Positions 26,413-35,366 of a DNA stretch of 64,000 bases are shown here, one piece after another. The stretch is taken from assembly GCF_003226565.1 (NCBI RefSeq), contig NZ_QKOE01000015.1, positions 1 through 64,000 on the forward strand, in the 5' to 3' direction. The notes under the pieces were generated by a model, which worked only from the letters and a program-made list of their open reading frames with translations, was not told the origin of the DNA and did no database searches. Every line of letters begins with the position of its first letter. The stretch's first letter is position 1. Made by a program: the position numbers and the translations under genes. Source of the DNA: Parazoarcus communis SWub3 = DSM 12120 (lineage in GTDB: Bacteria; Pseudomonadota; Gammaproteobacteria; Burkholderiales; Rhodocyclaceae).

Positions 26413-29400
26413 AGCCGATCAAGCTGACCATGCAGGCCTTCGGCCCCTTTGCGGGTCGCGAAGAGGTGGATTTCACCCGTCTGCCCGCGGGGGCACTGTT
26501 CCTGATTGCGGGGCCGACCGGTGCAGGCAAGACCTCGCTGCTCGACGGCATCACCTTTGCGCTCTATGGCGATACGTCGGGTGGTGAACGTAGCGCCCGC
26601 GAGATGCGCAGCCACCACGCGGATGCCTCCACCCAGACCGAGGTCGAGTTCGAATTTGCGCTCGGAAGCCAGCGCTACCGCGTGCGCAGGGTGCCTGAGC
26701 AGGAGCGTGCCGCGCTGCGTGCGACCAAGGGGGGGGATGGCCTGGTGAAGGTGCTGGCCAAGGCCGAGCTGTATCGTTGGCGGGACGGAGAGGGAGACGC
26801 AGGCTGGGAGCCGGTGTCGCAGAAGACGGTCGAGGTCACGCGCGATGTCGTCCGTCTGCTGGGTTGCGAGGCGGACCAGTTTCGTCAGGTCGTGCTGTTG
26901 CCACAGGGTCAGTTCCGCAAGTTGCTGACCGCGAGCTCCGGCGAACGCGAACGCATACTCGAAACCTTGTTTGGCACCGCGGCCTACAAGCGTCTGCAGG
27001 ATGCGCTCAAGCAGGAGGCCAGCAGTCTGCAGCAGGCGGCGGAGGCCTTGCGCCTGCGCCGCGATACCCTGCTCGAGCAGGCGGGTAGCGACACCGTGGA
27101 AGCGTTGCGGGCCAAGGCCGGGACCGCCGAGCAGGTGCTGCAGGCACTTGCTGCCGAGGCGCTTGAACACCGTGCAGCCGATGCTGCCGCCCAGCAGTCA
27201 CTGGCCCAGGGACGGATGCTGGCGCAGGCTTTTGCCGAACAGGCGTCGGCACAGCAAGCGTTGGCTGCGATCGCCGCGCGCGACGAGGAGATGGCCCGGT
27301 TGGGTGTGCGGGTGGCGGCGGCACAGCGCGCGCTGCAGGTGGCGACTGACGAGCGTGTGCGCGATGCGGCCCAGGTCGAGCTTGAGCGTGCCCGAATGCG
27401 TGCCGATGCGGCACGAGGACGTCAACAGGCGGCCGTGGCGGCGGTGCAGGCCGCGATGATGCGGCGCGATGCGGAGAAGCTGCGCACGCCGGAGCGTGAG
27501 CAGGCTCAGCGCAGTCTGCTGCAGCTCGAAGCGCTCAGCGAGCAGGCGGCGCTGCTGGTGCAGGCCGAGCGTGAGCACGTTCAGGCACTGCAGGTGGCCG
27601 AGACACAGGGCCGCGCCGCAACGGAGGCTGCGACTGCGCTGGATGCGGCGGAACGGACGCTGCAAGTCAAACAACGGGATATCGAGCAGCTCGCGCCGCA
27701 GGCTGCCGAGGTGCCGGCGCTACAGTTGCTGGTCGAGCGTGCGGAGCGCCGGGAGGCGGCGCTGGCTCGGCTGGCGGCAAGGCAGGTGGCGCTGGATGGG
27801 GCGGTGACGATCGAGGCTCGCCTTCAGCAGGCCCAGGCGCTGGCTGCCGCAGCGGTCGAGGCCGCGCGCGTTCGTCGTCAGTCCATCGATCTACGCTGGC
27901 GCGGTGCGCAGGCGGCGATCCTGGCACGCCATCTGCACGATGGCGGCCCTTGTCCGGTGTGTGGCAGCATCGAACATCCCCAGCCCGCCTCTGTGCAGGC
28001 CGAGCTGCCCACCGATGCCGACCTGCAAGCTGCGGCAGATGCGTTGAGCACGGCAGAGCAGACCCTGGAGCAACAGCGTGCGCAGCTGGAGCAGGCAGTA
28101 CGTCAGCGCGTGGCGTTTGAAGCCGAGGTGCGTGCGCTGCAGGCTGCGGTCGATGATGGTCAGGCGGTGGCCGCAGGAGAGACCATGCTGCCCGGACCGC
28201 TGGCCGAGCCCGACGCTGCCGACGCGATCAGGCAGCGCCTGAAGACCGCATTGACCGCAGCCAAGGTGCTCAGCACCGCCAAGACTGCGGTGAAGGCGCT
28301 TGAGACCGCACGCGTGGATGCGGCTGCCAAGGGAGATCGGGCGCGAGCGGGTCTGATTGAGGCGCAGGCGGCCGCTCAGGCGACGGCCCGGGTGCTTGCC
28401 CTGCGTCAGGACGCGGTACCTGCTGCCCTGCGCGCGCCTGGCGAGCTGGATCGGGCAATCGCGGATGCCCGCAGGCAGCGTGATGCGCTGGAATCGGCGT
28501 GGCAGGCCGCACTTGCGATGCATGCCGATGCCGAACGCGAGTGTGCCAGCGCGGATGCCGAGGCGCTGGCCCTGACCCAGGCGGAGGTCGAGCGCGCCGA
28601 GGCCTGGCAGGGTGCCGAAGAGCGCTTCATCGCCGCCCGGCGGGCTGCGGGATTTGATGACGAGTCCAGCTACCGGGAGGCCCGCCTGGCAGCAGAAGAC
28701 GTCGAGTCCCTGCTTACACAACTGCGTCAGCATGAGCAGGCGCGGGCAAGCGCCGTCGAACGCGCGACGCGCGCCGCTGCCGCGGTCGCGGGGCAACAAC
28801 CCCCAAGCATTGACGACCTCGAGGCGCAGGCTGTGGCGGCCCGGACTGCGGTCGACGCTGTGCTTGCCCGTAGTGCCGAGACCCGGTCCGGTCTGGAGAA
28901 GATCCGTCAGACCCTGGTGCTGCTCGATGATATCGGCAGCCGTCATGCCGTCATTGAAGCGCGTTACCGTGTGACCGGGGAACTCGCCGCGCTGGCCAAT
29001 GGCGAAAACGGCCGCAAGCTGACCTTTCAACGCTATGTGCTGGCGGCGCTGCTCGACGATGTACTGCGCGCGGCTTCGCTGCGCCTGAAGGCAATGAGCC
29101 GGGGGCGCTACCTGCTGCAGCGGCGCGAGGATGTGGCCGATGCACGCCGGGCCGGCGGCCTCGATCTTGAAGTGATGGATGACTACACCGGCCGTGCCCG
29201 TCCGGTGGCAACGCTGTCGGGTGGCGAAGGCTTCATGGCGTCGCTGTCGCTTGCGCTCGGTCTTTCCGACGTCGTTCAGGCGTATGCCGGGGGGGTGCAG
29301 CTCGATACCCTGTTCATCGACGAAGGTTTCGGCAGCCTCGATCCGGAAGCGCTCGACATGGCGATGAAGGCCTTGATCGATCTGCAGCAGCGAGGTCGCA

Positions 29401-29504
29401 TGGTGGGGGTCATTTCGCATGTCGAGGAGATGAAGCAACAGATTGACGTGGCGATCGAAGTGGTGCCGGGCGTCGGCGGAAGTCGGGTGCGGATACGGGC
29501 TTGA
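26409..29504 (+). CDS. sbcC: Exonuclease subunit SbcC
   Basis: SbcC is the Rad50-like ATPase partner of SbcD. The 1031-residue protein starts MKPIKLTMQAFGPF, has Walker A GPTGAGKTS at about residue 35, long Ala/Gln/Glu-rich coiled coils, the zinc-hook motif CPVCG at about 515, the ABC signature LSGGEGF at about 936 and Walker B LFIDEGFGSLD near the end. Length and order are typical. The start overlaps the sbcD stop, so the subunits are translationally coupled. Confidence 0.96.
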   Translation: MKPIKLTMQAFGPFAGREEVDFTRLPAGALFLIAGPTGAGKTSLLDGITFALYGDTSGGERSAREMRSHHADASTQTEVEFEFALGSQRYRVRRVPEQERAALRATKGGDGLVKVLAKAELYRWRDGEGDAGWEPVSQKTVEVTRDVVRLLGCEADQFRQVVLLPQGQFRKLLTASSGERERILETLFGTAAYKRLQDALKQEASSLQQAAEALRLRRDTLLEQAGSDTVEALRAKAGTAEQVLQALAAEALEHRAADAAAQQSLAQGRMLAQAFAEQASAQQALAAIAARDEEMARLGVRVAAAQRALQVATDERVRDAAQVELERARMRADAARGRQQAAVAAVQAAMMRRDAEKLRTPEREQAQRSLLQLEALSEQAALLVQAEREHVQALQVAETQGRAATEAATALDAAERTLQVKQRDIEQLAPQAAEVPALQLLVERAERREAALARLAARQVALDGAVTIEARLQQAQALAAAAVEAARVRRQSIDLRWRGAQAAILARHLHDGGPCPVCGSIEHPQPASVQAELPTDADLQAAADALSTAEQTLEQQRAQLEQAVRQRVAFEAEVRALQAAVDDGQAVAAGETMLPGPLAEPDAADAIRQRLKTALTAAKVLSTAKTAVKALETARVDAAAKGDRARAGLIEAQAAAQATARVLALRQDAVPAALRAPGELDRAIADARRQRDALESAWQAALAMHADAERECASADAEALALTQAEVERAEAWQGAEERFIAARRAAGFDDESSYREARLAAEDVESLLTQLRQHEQARASAVERATRAAAAVAGQQPPSIDDLEAQAVAARTAVDAVLARSAETRSGLEKIRQTLVLLDDIGSRHAVIEARYRVTGELAALANGENGRKLTFQRYVLAALLDDVLRAASLRLKAMSRGRYLLQRREDVADARRAGGLDLEVMDDYTGRARPVATLSGGEGFMASLSLALGLSDVVQAYAGGVQLDTLFIDEGFGSLDPEALDMAMKALIDLQQRGRMVGVISHVEEMKQQIDVAIEVVPGVGGSRVRIRA

Positions 29505-29505
29505 T

Positions 29506-29530
29506 GTGCCGTCAGCTCAATGAACGGCAC
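29506..29530 (+). terminator. Possible terminator after sbcC
   Basis: GTGCCGT and ACGGCAC form a perfect 7-bp stem with an 11-base loop, starting one base after the sbcC stop codon. No T-run follows. Confidence 0.4.
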
Positions 29531-29631
29531 CATGCCGATCGGGCAACACGTTGTTGCAATCCGTTGGCGAACCAGTGGCTTGGCGCCTGACTCTCAGACA
29601 GGTCTTCAACAACAACGATGAGAAAGGCCCA

Positions 29632-29724
29632 ATGAATACGGAGATCCTGAATCGCTTCCTGCAGCTTTCTGCCAACTACCTGGGTGTGCGTCGCAAGTCC
29701 GCGGCGGACGCTCTGGCTGCCTGA
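29632..29724 (+). CDS. Candidate small protein, 30 residues
   Basis: The ATG is preceded by GAGAAAGG at a 5-base distance. The frame encodes MNTEILNRFLQLSANYLGVR, then a basic turn and an Ala-rich end, and looks like a short amphipathic helix. About 70 bases after the stop a weak hairpin with seven T could end its transcript. I know no homologue; it may equally be chance. Confidence 0.35.
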   Translation: MNTEILNRFLQLSANYLGVRRKSAADALAA

Positions 29725-29792
29725 CCCATCGGGGTGACGTGACCCAGGGGGATTTTCGGGCTTGAGGCTGATCGACGGTGCCAGTGAGCATA

Positions 29793-29815
29793 ACGGTCCA
29801 TATCCGTCTTTTTTT
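29793..29815 (+). terminator. Weak terminator with T-run
   Basis: A 4-bp stem ACGG/CCGT with a 7-base loop is followed by C and seven T. The stem is short for an intrinsic terminator, but the T-run is unusual for this GC-rich region. Confidence 0.35.
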
Positions 29816-29943
29816 GCCGAGTGAAATGACGGGTGTCCAGGAGTGGCCGAATCCGGCCTCGCTTTTCCACACCGTTCGCCATGATCGCTTGAGTTCGACA
29901 GACTCCCAGGGAACGAAGCGTCGTCCCCCTCTTCAAAGAACCC

Positions 29944-31020
29944 ATGGACACGCTGACTCACGCGCTCTCAGGCGCATTGGCGGGGCGCCTGCTTGCACGC
30001 GCCCCCGATACTGATCATCCCGCGCGGCCGCCGGTCTGGCAGGTGGTGCTGACCGGCGCGGCTGCGGCGACCTTTCCCGATCTGGATTTCGTCCTCGGCT
30101 ATGTGTCCGAGTTGACCTATCTGCGCGGTCACCGTGGCGTGACCCATTCGCTGCTGCTGTTGCCATTGTGGGCCCTGCTGGTGGCGGGTGTGATGGCGGC
30201 GCTGTTCCGCTGGCGCAGCCGTGGGAGGCCGTCGGCCGACTGGCGTGCGCTCTATGTTGTGGCGGCAGTGGCCATCTTCGTGCATGTGCTGGGCGACCTG
30301 ATCACCCAGTTCGGTACGATGATCCTGGCGCCCCTGTCTGACCAGCGCTTTGGTTGGGGCACGACCTTCATCATCGATCTTGGTTTCAGCGGCATCATTT
30401 TGTTGGGTTTGCTGGCGAGCGCAGTCTGGCGTGGCAGCCGCCTGCCCGCCGCACTCGCCACGGTGGCGCTGCTTGGTTGGGTGGGGCTCAGCGGTGTGGC
30501 GCGCAATGAGGCGATTGCTGCAGCCGAGGCCTATGCGGCCCGGCAGGGCATTGCCGTGGTCGAAGTCGATGCGGCGCCGCGGCCGGCGTCTCCCTTCAAC
30601 TGGACAGCGATCGTGTTCGATGGCGAGCGCTATCACTACGCGCATCTGAACACGCGGCGTGAGCAGCCGTTGATCGCCGGCCCCGACGACAACTTCATCC
30701 GCCGGCTGTCGGCGCAGTATCTGCCGGTTGCGCAAGCGAACTGGCAGGTGCGATCCCGTTTTGGCGACGGTGAGGTGGCGACGATTGCCGAGCAGGTCTG
30801 GAACGCGGAGAACTTTGCTTTCTATCGCTGGTTTGCGATGTTTCCAGTCCTTGACCATGTCGAAACCGGTACCGCGGGTGTCTGTGTCAACTTCCGCGAC
30901 CTGCGCTTCGAAACACCCGGCCGGGACCTGATCCCCTTCCGCTACGGCCTGTGTTCGGCCGAGCAGGGCTGGCGATTGTTCGAGCGTGTGGCCGGGGGCC
31001 GGCGCTGGATCATGGATTGA
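29944..31020 (+). CDS. Membrane-bound metal-dependent hydrolase family protein (DUF457, YdjM/YbcI-like)
   Basis: The 358-residue protein starts MDTLTHALSGALAGRL and contains FPDLDFVLGY and RGHRGVTHSLLLLP, the histidine/aspartate pattern of the DUF457 family of inner membrane proteins. Four to five membrane helices fill roughly residues 30-190; the C-terminal 160 residues are probably outside the membrane. E. coli YdjM is LexA-regulated, but no LexA box was identified here. The biochemical activity of the family is unproven. Confidence 0.83.
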   Translation: MDTLTHALSGALAGRLLARAPDTDHPARPPVWQVVLTGAAAATFPDLDFVLGYVSELTYLRGHRGVTHSLLLLPLWALLVAGVMAALFRWRSRGRPSADWRALYVVAAVAIFVHVLGDLITQFGTMILAPLSDQRFGWGTTFIIDLGFSGIILLGLLASAVWRGSRLPAALATVALLGWVGLSGVARNEAIAAAEAYAARQGIAVVEVDAAPRPASPFNWTAIVFDGERYHYAHLNTRREQPLIAGPDDNFIRRLSAQYLPVAQANWQVRSRFGDGEVATIAEQVWNAENFAFYRWFAMFPVLDHVETGTAGVCVNFRDLRFETPGRDLIPFRYGLCSAEQGWRLFERVAGGRRWIMD

Positions 31021-31032
31021 ACTTGAAGCGCT

Positions 31033-31074
31033 GGGGTCGTATCGGCCAGGGCGGTGGCCTGTCGATACGACCCC
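31033..31074. terminator. Bidirectional hairpin between convergent genes
   Basis: GGGGTCGTATCG (31033-31044) is perfectly complementary to CGATACGACCCC (31063-31074), giving a 12-bp stem with an 18-base loop. It lies 12 bases after the DUF457 gene and 7 bases before the end of the BMP-family gene on the other strand. Confidence 0.6.
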
Positions 31075-31080
31075 GCGGGC

Positions 31081-32175
31081 TTACTTGCCGCCAGGCACGC
31101 TGCCTTCCACGCCCTCGACGTAGTAGTTCATTGCCAGCTTGTCCGCGTCACTCATGGCTTGACCGGCCGCGACGACTTCCTTGCCTGCTTGGTTACGCAA
31201 GGGGCCGGCGAAGATGGGGCGGCTGCCATCGAGAATGCCCTGACGACGGGCTTCGACCAGAGGCGCGACATCGGCTGGCAGCATGGCGCCGAGTCGCTTG
31301 AGGTCGATTGCGCCCTCCTTGAGGCCATACCAGACCTGCTGCCTGGGTTCGAAATTCCCGGCCAGCACTTCGCCGACCACCTTCTTGTACCAGACGCTCC
31401 AGTCGATCTCGCTGGCGGCGAGCTGGGCCTTGGGCCCATAGGCGCTCATGTCGGAGTCCCAGCCGAAGGCATAGGCGCCTTTCTCCTGTGCTGCCTGGAG
31501 CACGGCGGGCGAGTCGGTGTTCTGCATCAGCACGTCGGCGCCCTGGGCGAGCAGGGTGAGCGCGGCCTGGCGTTCCTTGCCCGGATCGAACCACGAATTG
31601 ACCCAGACCACCCGTGTTGTCGCCTGCGGATTCACGCTACGTGCCCCCAGGGTATAGGCATTGATGTTGCGGATGACCTCGGGAATCGGATGCGAGCCAA
31701 CGACGCCGAGCTTGCCGCTCTTGCTCATCTTGCCCGCGACCACGCCAGCAAGGTAGGCGCCTTCGTAGGTCCGGACGTCGTAGGTGCCGGCATTGGCGGC
31801 GGTCTTGTAGCCGGTGGCATGCTGGAAGACGACCTTGGGAAACTGGCGTGCAACCTTCAGGGTCGAGTCCATGTAGCCGAAGGAGGTGGTGAAGATCACC
31901 CGATGGCCGTCCTGAGCCAGGCTGCGGATCACCCGTTCGGCATCAGCGCCTTCGGCAACGCTTTCGATGAAGGTGGTCGTGACCTTGCCTGGAAAGGCGG
32001 CCTCAAGCGCCCGGCGCCCCAGATCATGGGCGAAGGTCCAGCCCGCCTCGCCCACCGGGCCGACATACACGAAGCCGACCTTGAGCACGTCCTGGGCATG
32101 CAGGGGCGTCATCGGAAGCAGGCCGGCGGCAACGAGACTGGCAGTCCATTTCAGGGCGGTACGACGATCGGTCAT
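31081..32175 (-). CDS. BMP/PnrA-family substrate-binding protein, probably for nucleosides
   Basis: This 364-residue periplasmic binding protein belongs to the BMP (PnrA/TmpC, Med-like) family, members of which bind purine nucleosides for ABC uptake. It shows VGFVYVGPVGEAGWTFAHDLG, VIFTTSFGYMDSTLKVA, YEGAYLAGVVAG and GWDSDMSAYGP. The N-terminus MTDRRTALKWTASLVAAGLL carries a twin-arginine-type motif followed by a hydrophobic stretch and an AQ cleavage site, so export by Tat is likely. It lies 26 bases downstream of an adenine deaminase gene on the same strand, which supports purine salvage. The ABC permease and ATPase genes are not beside it. Confidence 0.87.
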   Translation of the reverse strand: MTDRRTALKWTASLVAAGLLPMTPLHAQDVLKVGFVYVGPVGEAGWTFAHDLGRRALEAAFPGKVTTTFIESVAEGADAERVIRSLAQDGHRVIFTTSFGYMDSTLKVARQFPKVVFQHATGYKTAANAGTYDVRTYEGAYLAGVVAGKMSKSGKLGVVGSHPIPEVIRNINAYTLGARSVNPQATTRVVWVNSWFDPGKERQAALTLLAQGADVLMQNTDSPAVLQAAQEKGAYAFGWDSDMSAYGPKAQLAASEIDWSVWYKKVVGEVLAGNFEPRQQVWYGLKEGAIDLKRLGAMLPADVAPLVEARRQGILDGSRPIFAGPLRNQAGKEVVAAGQAMSDADKLAMNYYVEGVEGSVPGGK

Positions 32176-32201
32176 GGGAAGGCTCCAGCGAGAGGATGAA
32201 A

Positions 32202-33347
<1,146 letters not shown>

Positions 33348-33386
33348 TCAGGACCCGCATGCCGGTGCCCAGGCTTGAGTCCAGGA

Positions 33387-34004
33387 TCAGTTCGGATCGG
33401 TCACCAGTTGGCGGATCACGCGCTGGAAGATGGCAACGACCCTGTCGCGATCCAGATCAGGGTTGCGGATGGCACGCAACAGCAGGCCTTCGAACATCGA
33501 CGCCAGCACTTCGGTCATGCCCTGCAAGGTGGCGTCATCGGTGGAATGCCCTTTGTTCGCGCGCAGGATGCGTAAGGTTTCCGACAGGCTGGACATGCAG
33601 CAGCGATCAGCAGCTCGCACAATCTTGGCAACGGCGGGATTGCGCGAGGCTTCGGCAACGATTTCCACCTTGAGCCCTGCGGTGCGTGGGTCAAGGTTGT
33701 CGATGACGCCTTCAGCGGCCCGGCCGATCAACGCTTCCAGTACGTCGCTGGCGGCGCGCATCTCCGCCGACAAGGTCAGCAAACGGTCCAGATCGCGTTC
33801 GACGATGGCGGCGATGATGGCTTCCTTGTTCTCGAAGTAGTGGTAGATATGCCCGGCACTCATGCCAGCCGCTTTCGAAATCAACGAGATGCTGGCACCA
33901 TGAAACCCGTGGTCATGAAAGCAGTCAGATGCTGCTTGCAAGATTTGCGCGCGCCGGCTGGCGGCGCGGGAGCGTTCGGCAGGCGTGCAGGGGTCGGTGG
34001 TCAT
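33387..34004 (-). CDS. TetR-family repressor of the adjacent RND pump
   Basis: The 205-residue protein has a TetR helix-turn-helix at about residues 17-62 (RAQILQAASDCF, then ISLISKAAGMSAGHIYHYFENKEAI) and a C-terminal ligand domain. It is transcribed divergently from the three-gene pump, whose promoter overlaps two GAACGTTC-like sites, so it is the likely repressor, as AcrR, TtgR and MexR-type regulators are for their pumps. The ATG at 34004 has CGGAGA upstream. Inducer unknown. Confidence 0.9.
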   Translation of the reverse strand: MTTDPCTPAERSRAASRRAQILQAASDCFHDHGFHGASISLISKAAGMSAGHIYHYFENKEAIIAAIVERDLDRLLTLSAEMRAASDVLEALIGRAAEGVIDNLDPRTAGLKVEIVAEASRNPAVAKIVRAADRCCMSSLSETLRILRANKGHSTDDATLQGMTEVLASMFEGLLLRAIRNPDLDRDRVVAIFQRVIRQLVTDPN

Positions 34005-34043
34005 GGCCGTCTCCGTATGTAATGAGAACTTGTCTTAATGATC

Positions 34044-34072
34044 TTGCAACGCAGCAGACGATAACATAGAAT
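34044..34072 (+). promoter_or_regulatory. Sigma-70-like promoter of the RND pump operon
   Basis: TTGCAA (34044-34049) and TAGAAT (34067-34072) are spaced by exactly 17 bases. The -10 element lies inside the first operator-like repeat. The first codon of the adaptor gene is about 90 bases downstream. Confidence 0.6.
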
Positions 34073-34100
34073 GAGCGTTCAATCTAGAATGAACGTTCTA
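34067..34100. promoter_or_regulatory. Tandem TetR operator candidate
   Basis: Two similar sites, TAGAATGAGCGTTCA (34067) and TAGAATGAACGTTCTA (34085), are repeated 18 bases apart, and both have GAA...TTC dyad symmetry. The second contains the perfect palindrome GAACGTTC with outer TAGAA/TTCTA arms. They cover the -10 element and the likely transcription start. Confidence 0.65.
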
Positions 34101-34161
34101 TCGTGGCGCTAGGCCTCCCATCCGGAAGTCGCGCGTCGCTCCCCTTCATACGAGGCATACC

Positions 34162-35355
34162 ATGCAGAGTCGATATCGCGCGTTGATCAAACCCCTGGCC
34201 ATCGCGCTCGCCACCGTTACCGTGCTGAGCGCGTGCGGGCAGGGGGCGCAACAGGGGGCGGGTGGTGCGCCGGGTGGTCCTGGCATGCCGTCAGTGGGCG
34301 TCATTGTTGCCGAGGCCAGCTCGGTGCCGCTGGTCAGTGAGCTTTCCGGCCGTACGACACCCTTCATGGTGGCCGAGTTGCGGCCGCAGGTGAGCGGCAT
34401 CGTCCACAAGCGCCTCTTTACGGAAGGGAGCGAGGTCAAGGCCGGGCAGACGCTGTACCAGATCGACCCTGCCACCTATCAGGCCGCCTACGATAGCGCC
34501 CGTGCCAGTCTGGCCCGGGCGGAAGCGAATCTCTACAGCGCACGCCTGAAGGCCGAGCGTCATGCAGAGCTGGTCAAGATCGAGGCCGTCAGCAAGCAGG
34601 CCAACGATGATGCGATCGCGGCGCTGAAGCAGGCCGAAGCGGATCTGGCTGCCGCGCGCGCTGCGCTGGACAAAGCAAAGATCGATCTCGACTTTACCCG
34701 GGTTGCCTCACCCATTTCCGGCCGTATTGGCCGCTCTACGGTGACGCCGGGAGCGCTGGTCACGGCCAATCAGGCAGACTCGCTGGCAACGGTCCAGCAG
34801 CTTGACCCGATCTACGTTGATCTGACGCAGTCCACCGGTGAGTTGCTGCAGATGCGTCGTGCGCTGGAGGCAGGCAAGCTCAAGCCGGTCGGTGATCAGA
34901 GCGTGCCGGTGCGGCTGGTGCTCGAAGATGGCAGCCTGTATGCGGCCGAGGGCAAGCTGGCCTTTTCCGAAGTGTCGGTTGATACCGGCACGGGCAGCGT
35001 GACGTTGCGCGCGATCTTCCCCAATACCAAGGGTGAGCTGCTGCCGGGCATGTATGTGCGTGCTCGCCTGGTACAAGGGCAGGCGGAAGAGGCCATCCTG
35101 GTGCCACATGCGGCGGTCAGTCGTGATCCGCGCGGCAATGCGACGGTGATGGTGGTCGGAGCTGAGGACAAGGTCGAGGCGAAGGTGGTTCAGACCGCAC
35201 GTTCGCAAGGCGACAAGTGGGTGGTGACCGAGGGATTGCGTGCCGGTGACCGTGTCATCGTCGAAGGCCTGCAGAAAGTCCGCCCCGGTGTCCAGGTCCA
35301 GGCGCAGCCACTGGCGCCAGTTGCGGCCGCCGGTGCGCCGGTCGTGTCCAAGTGA
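34162..35355 (+). CDS. RND efflux periplasmic adaptor lipoprotein (AcrA/MexA-like)
   Basis: The 397-residue adaptor has a lipoprotein signal with lipobox LSAC (Cys near residue 25), then a Gly-rich linker, the barrel-sandwich halves (LRPQVSGIVHKRLFTEGSEVKAG and RVASPISGRIGRSTVTPGALV), a helical hairpin at about 100-165, and a beta-barrel domain. SELSGRTTPFMVAELRPQV is typical of AcrA/MexA. It is the first gene of a pump operon controlled by the divergent TetR gene; the pump gene follows after 11 bases. Confidence 0.94.
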   Translation: MQSRYRALIKPLAIALATVTVLSACGQGAQQGAGGAPGGPGMPSVGVIVAEASSVPLVSELSGRTTPFMVAELRPQVSGIVHKRLFTEGSEVKAGQTLYQIDPATYQAAYDSARASLARAEANLYSARLKAERHAELVKIEAVSKQANDDAIAALKQAEADLAAARAALDKAKIDLDFTRVASPISGRIGRSTVTPGALVTANQADSLATVQQLDPIYVDLTQSTGELLQMRRALEAGKLKPVGDQSVPVRLVLEDGSLYAAEGKLAFSEVSVDTGTGSVTLRAIFPNTKGELLPGMYVRARLVQGQAEEAILVPHAAVSRDPRGNATVMVVGAEDKVEAKVVQTARSQGDKWVVTEGLRAGDRVIVEGLQKVRPGVQVQAQPLAPVAAAGAPVVSK

Positions 35356-35366
35356 GGGCCTGAACC

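Larger units (their letters stand above)
29505..29943. other. 439-base intergenic region after sbcC
   Basis: This is the longest stretch of the window without a confident gene. It holds the sbcC hairpin, a 30-codon candidate gene (29632-29724) and a weak terminator with seven T (29793-29815). Longer minus-strand frames here are Arg/Ser-rich with no ribosome site and look non-coding. Confidence 0.6.
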
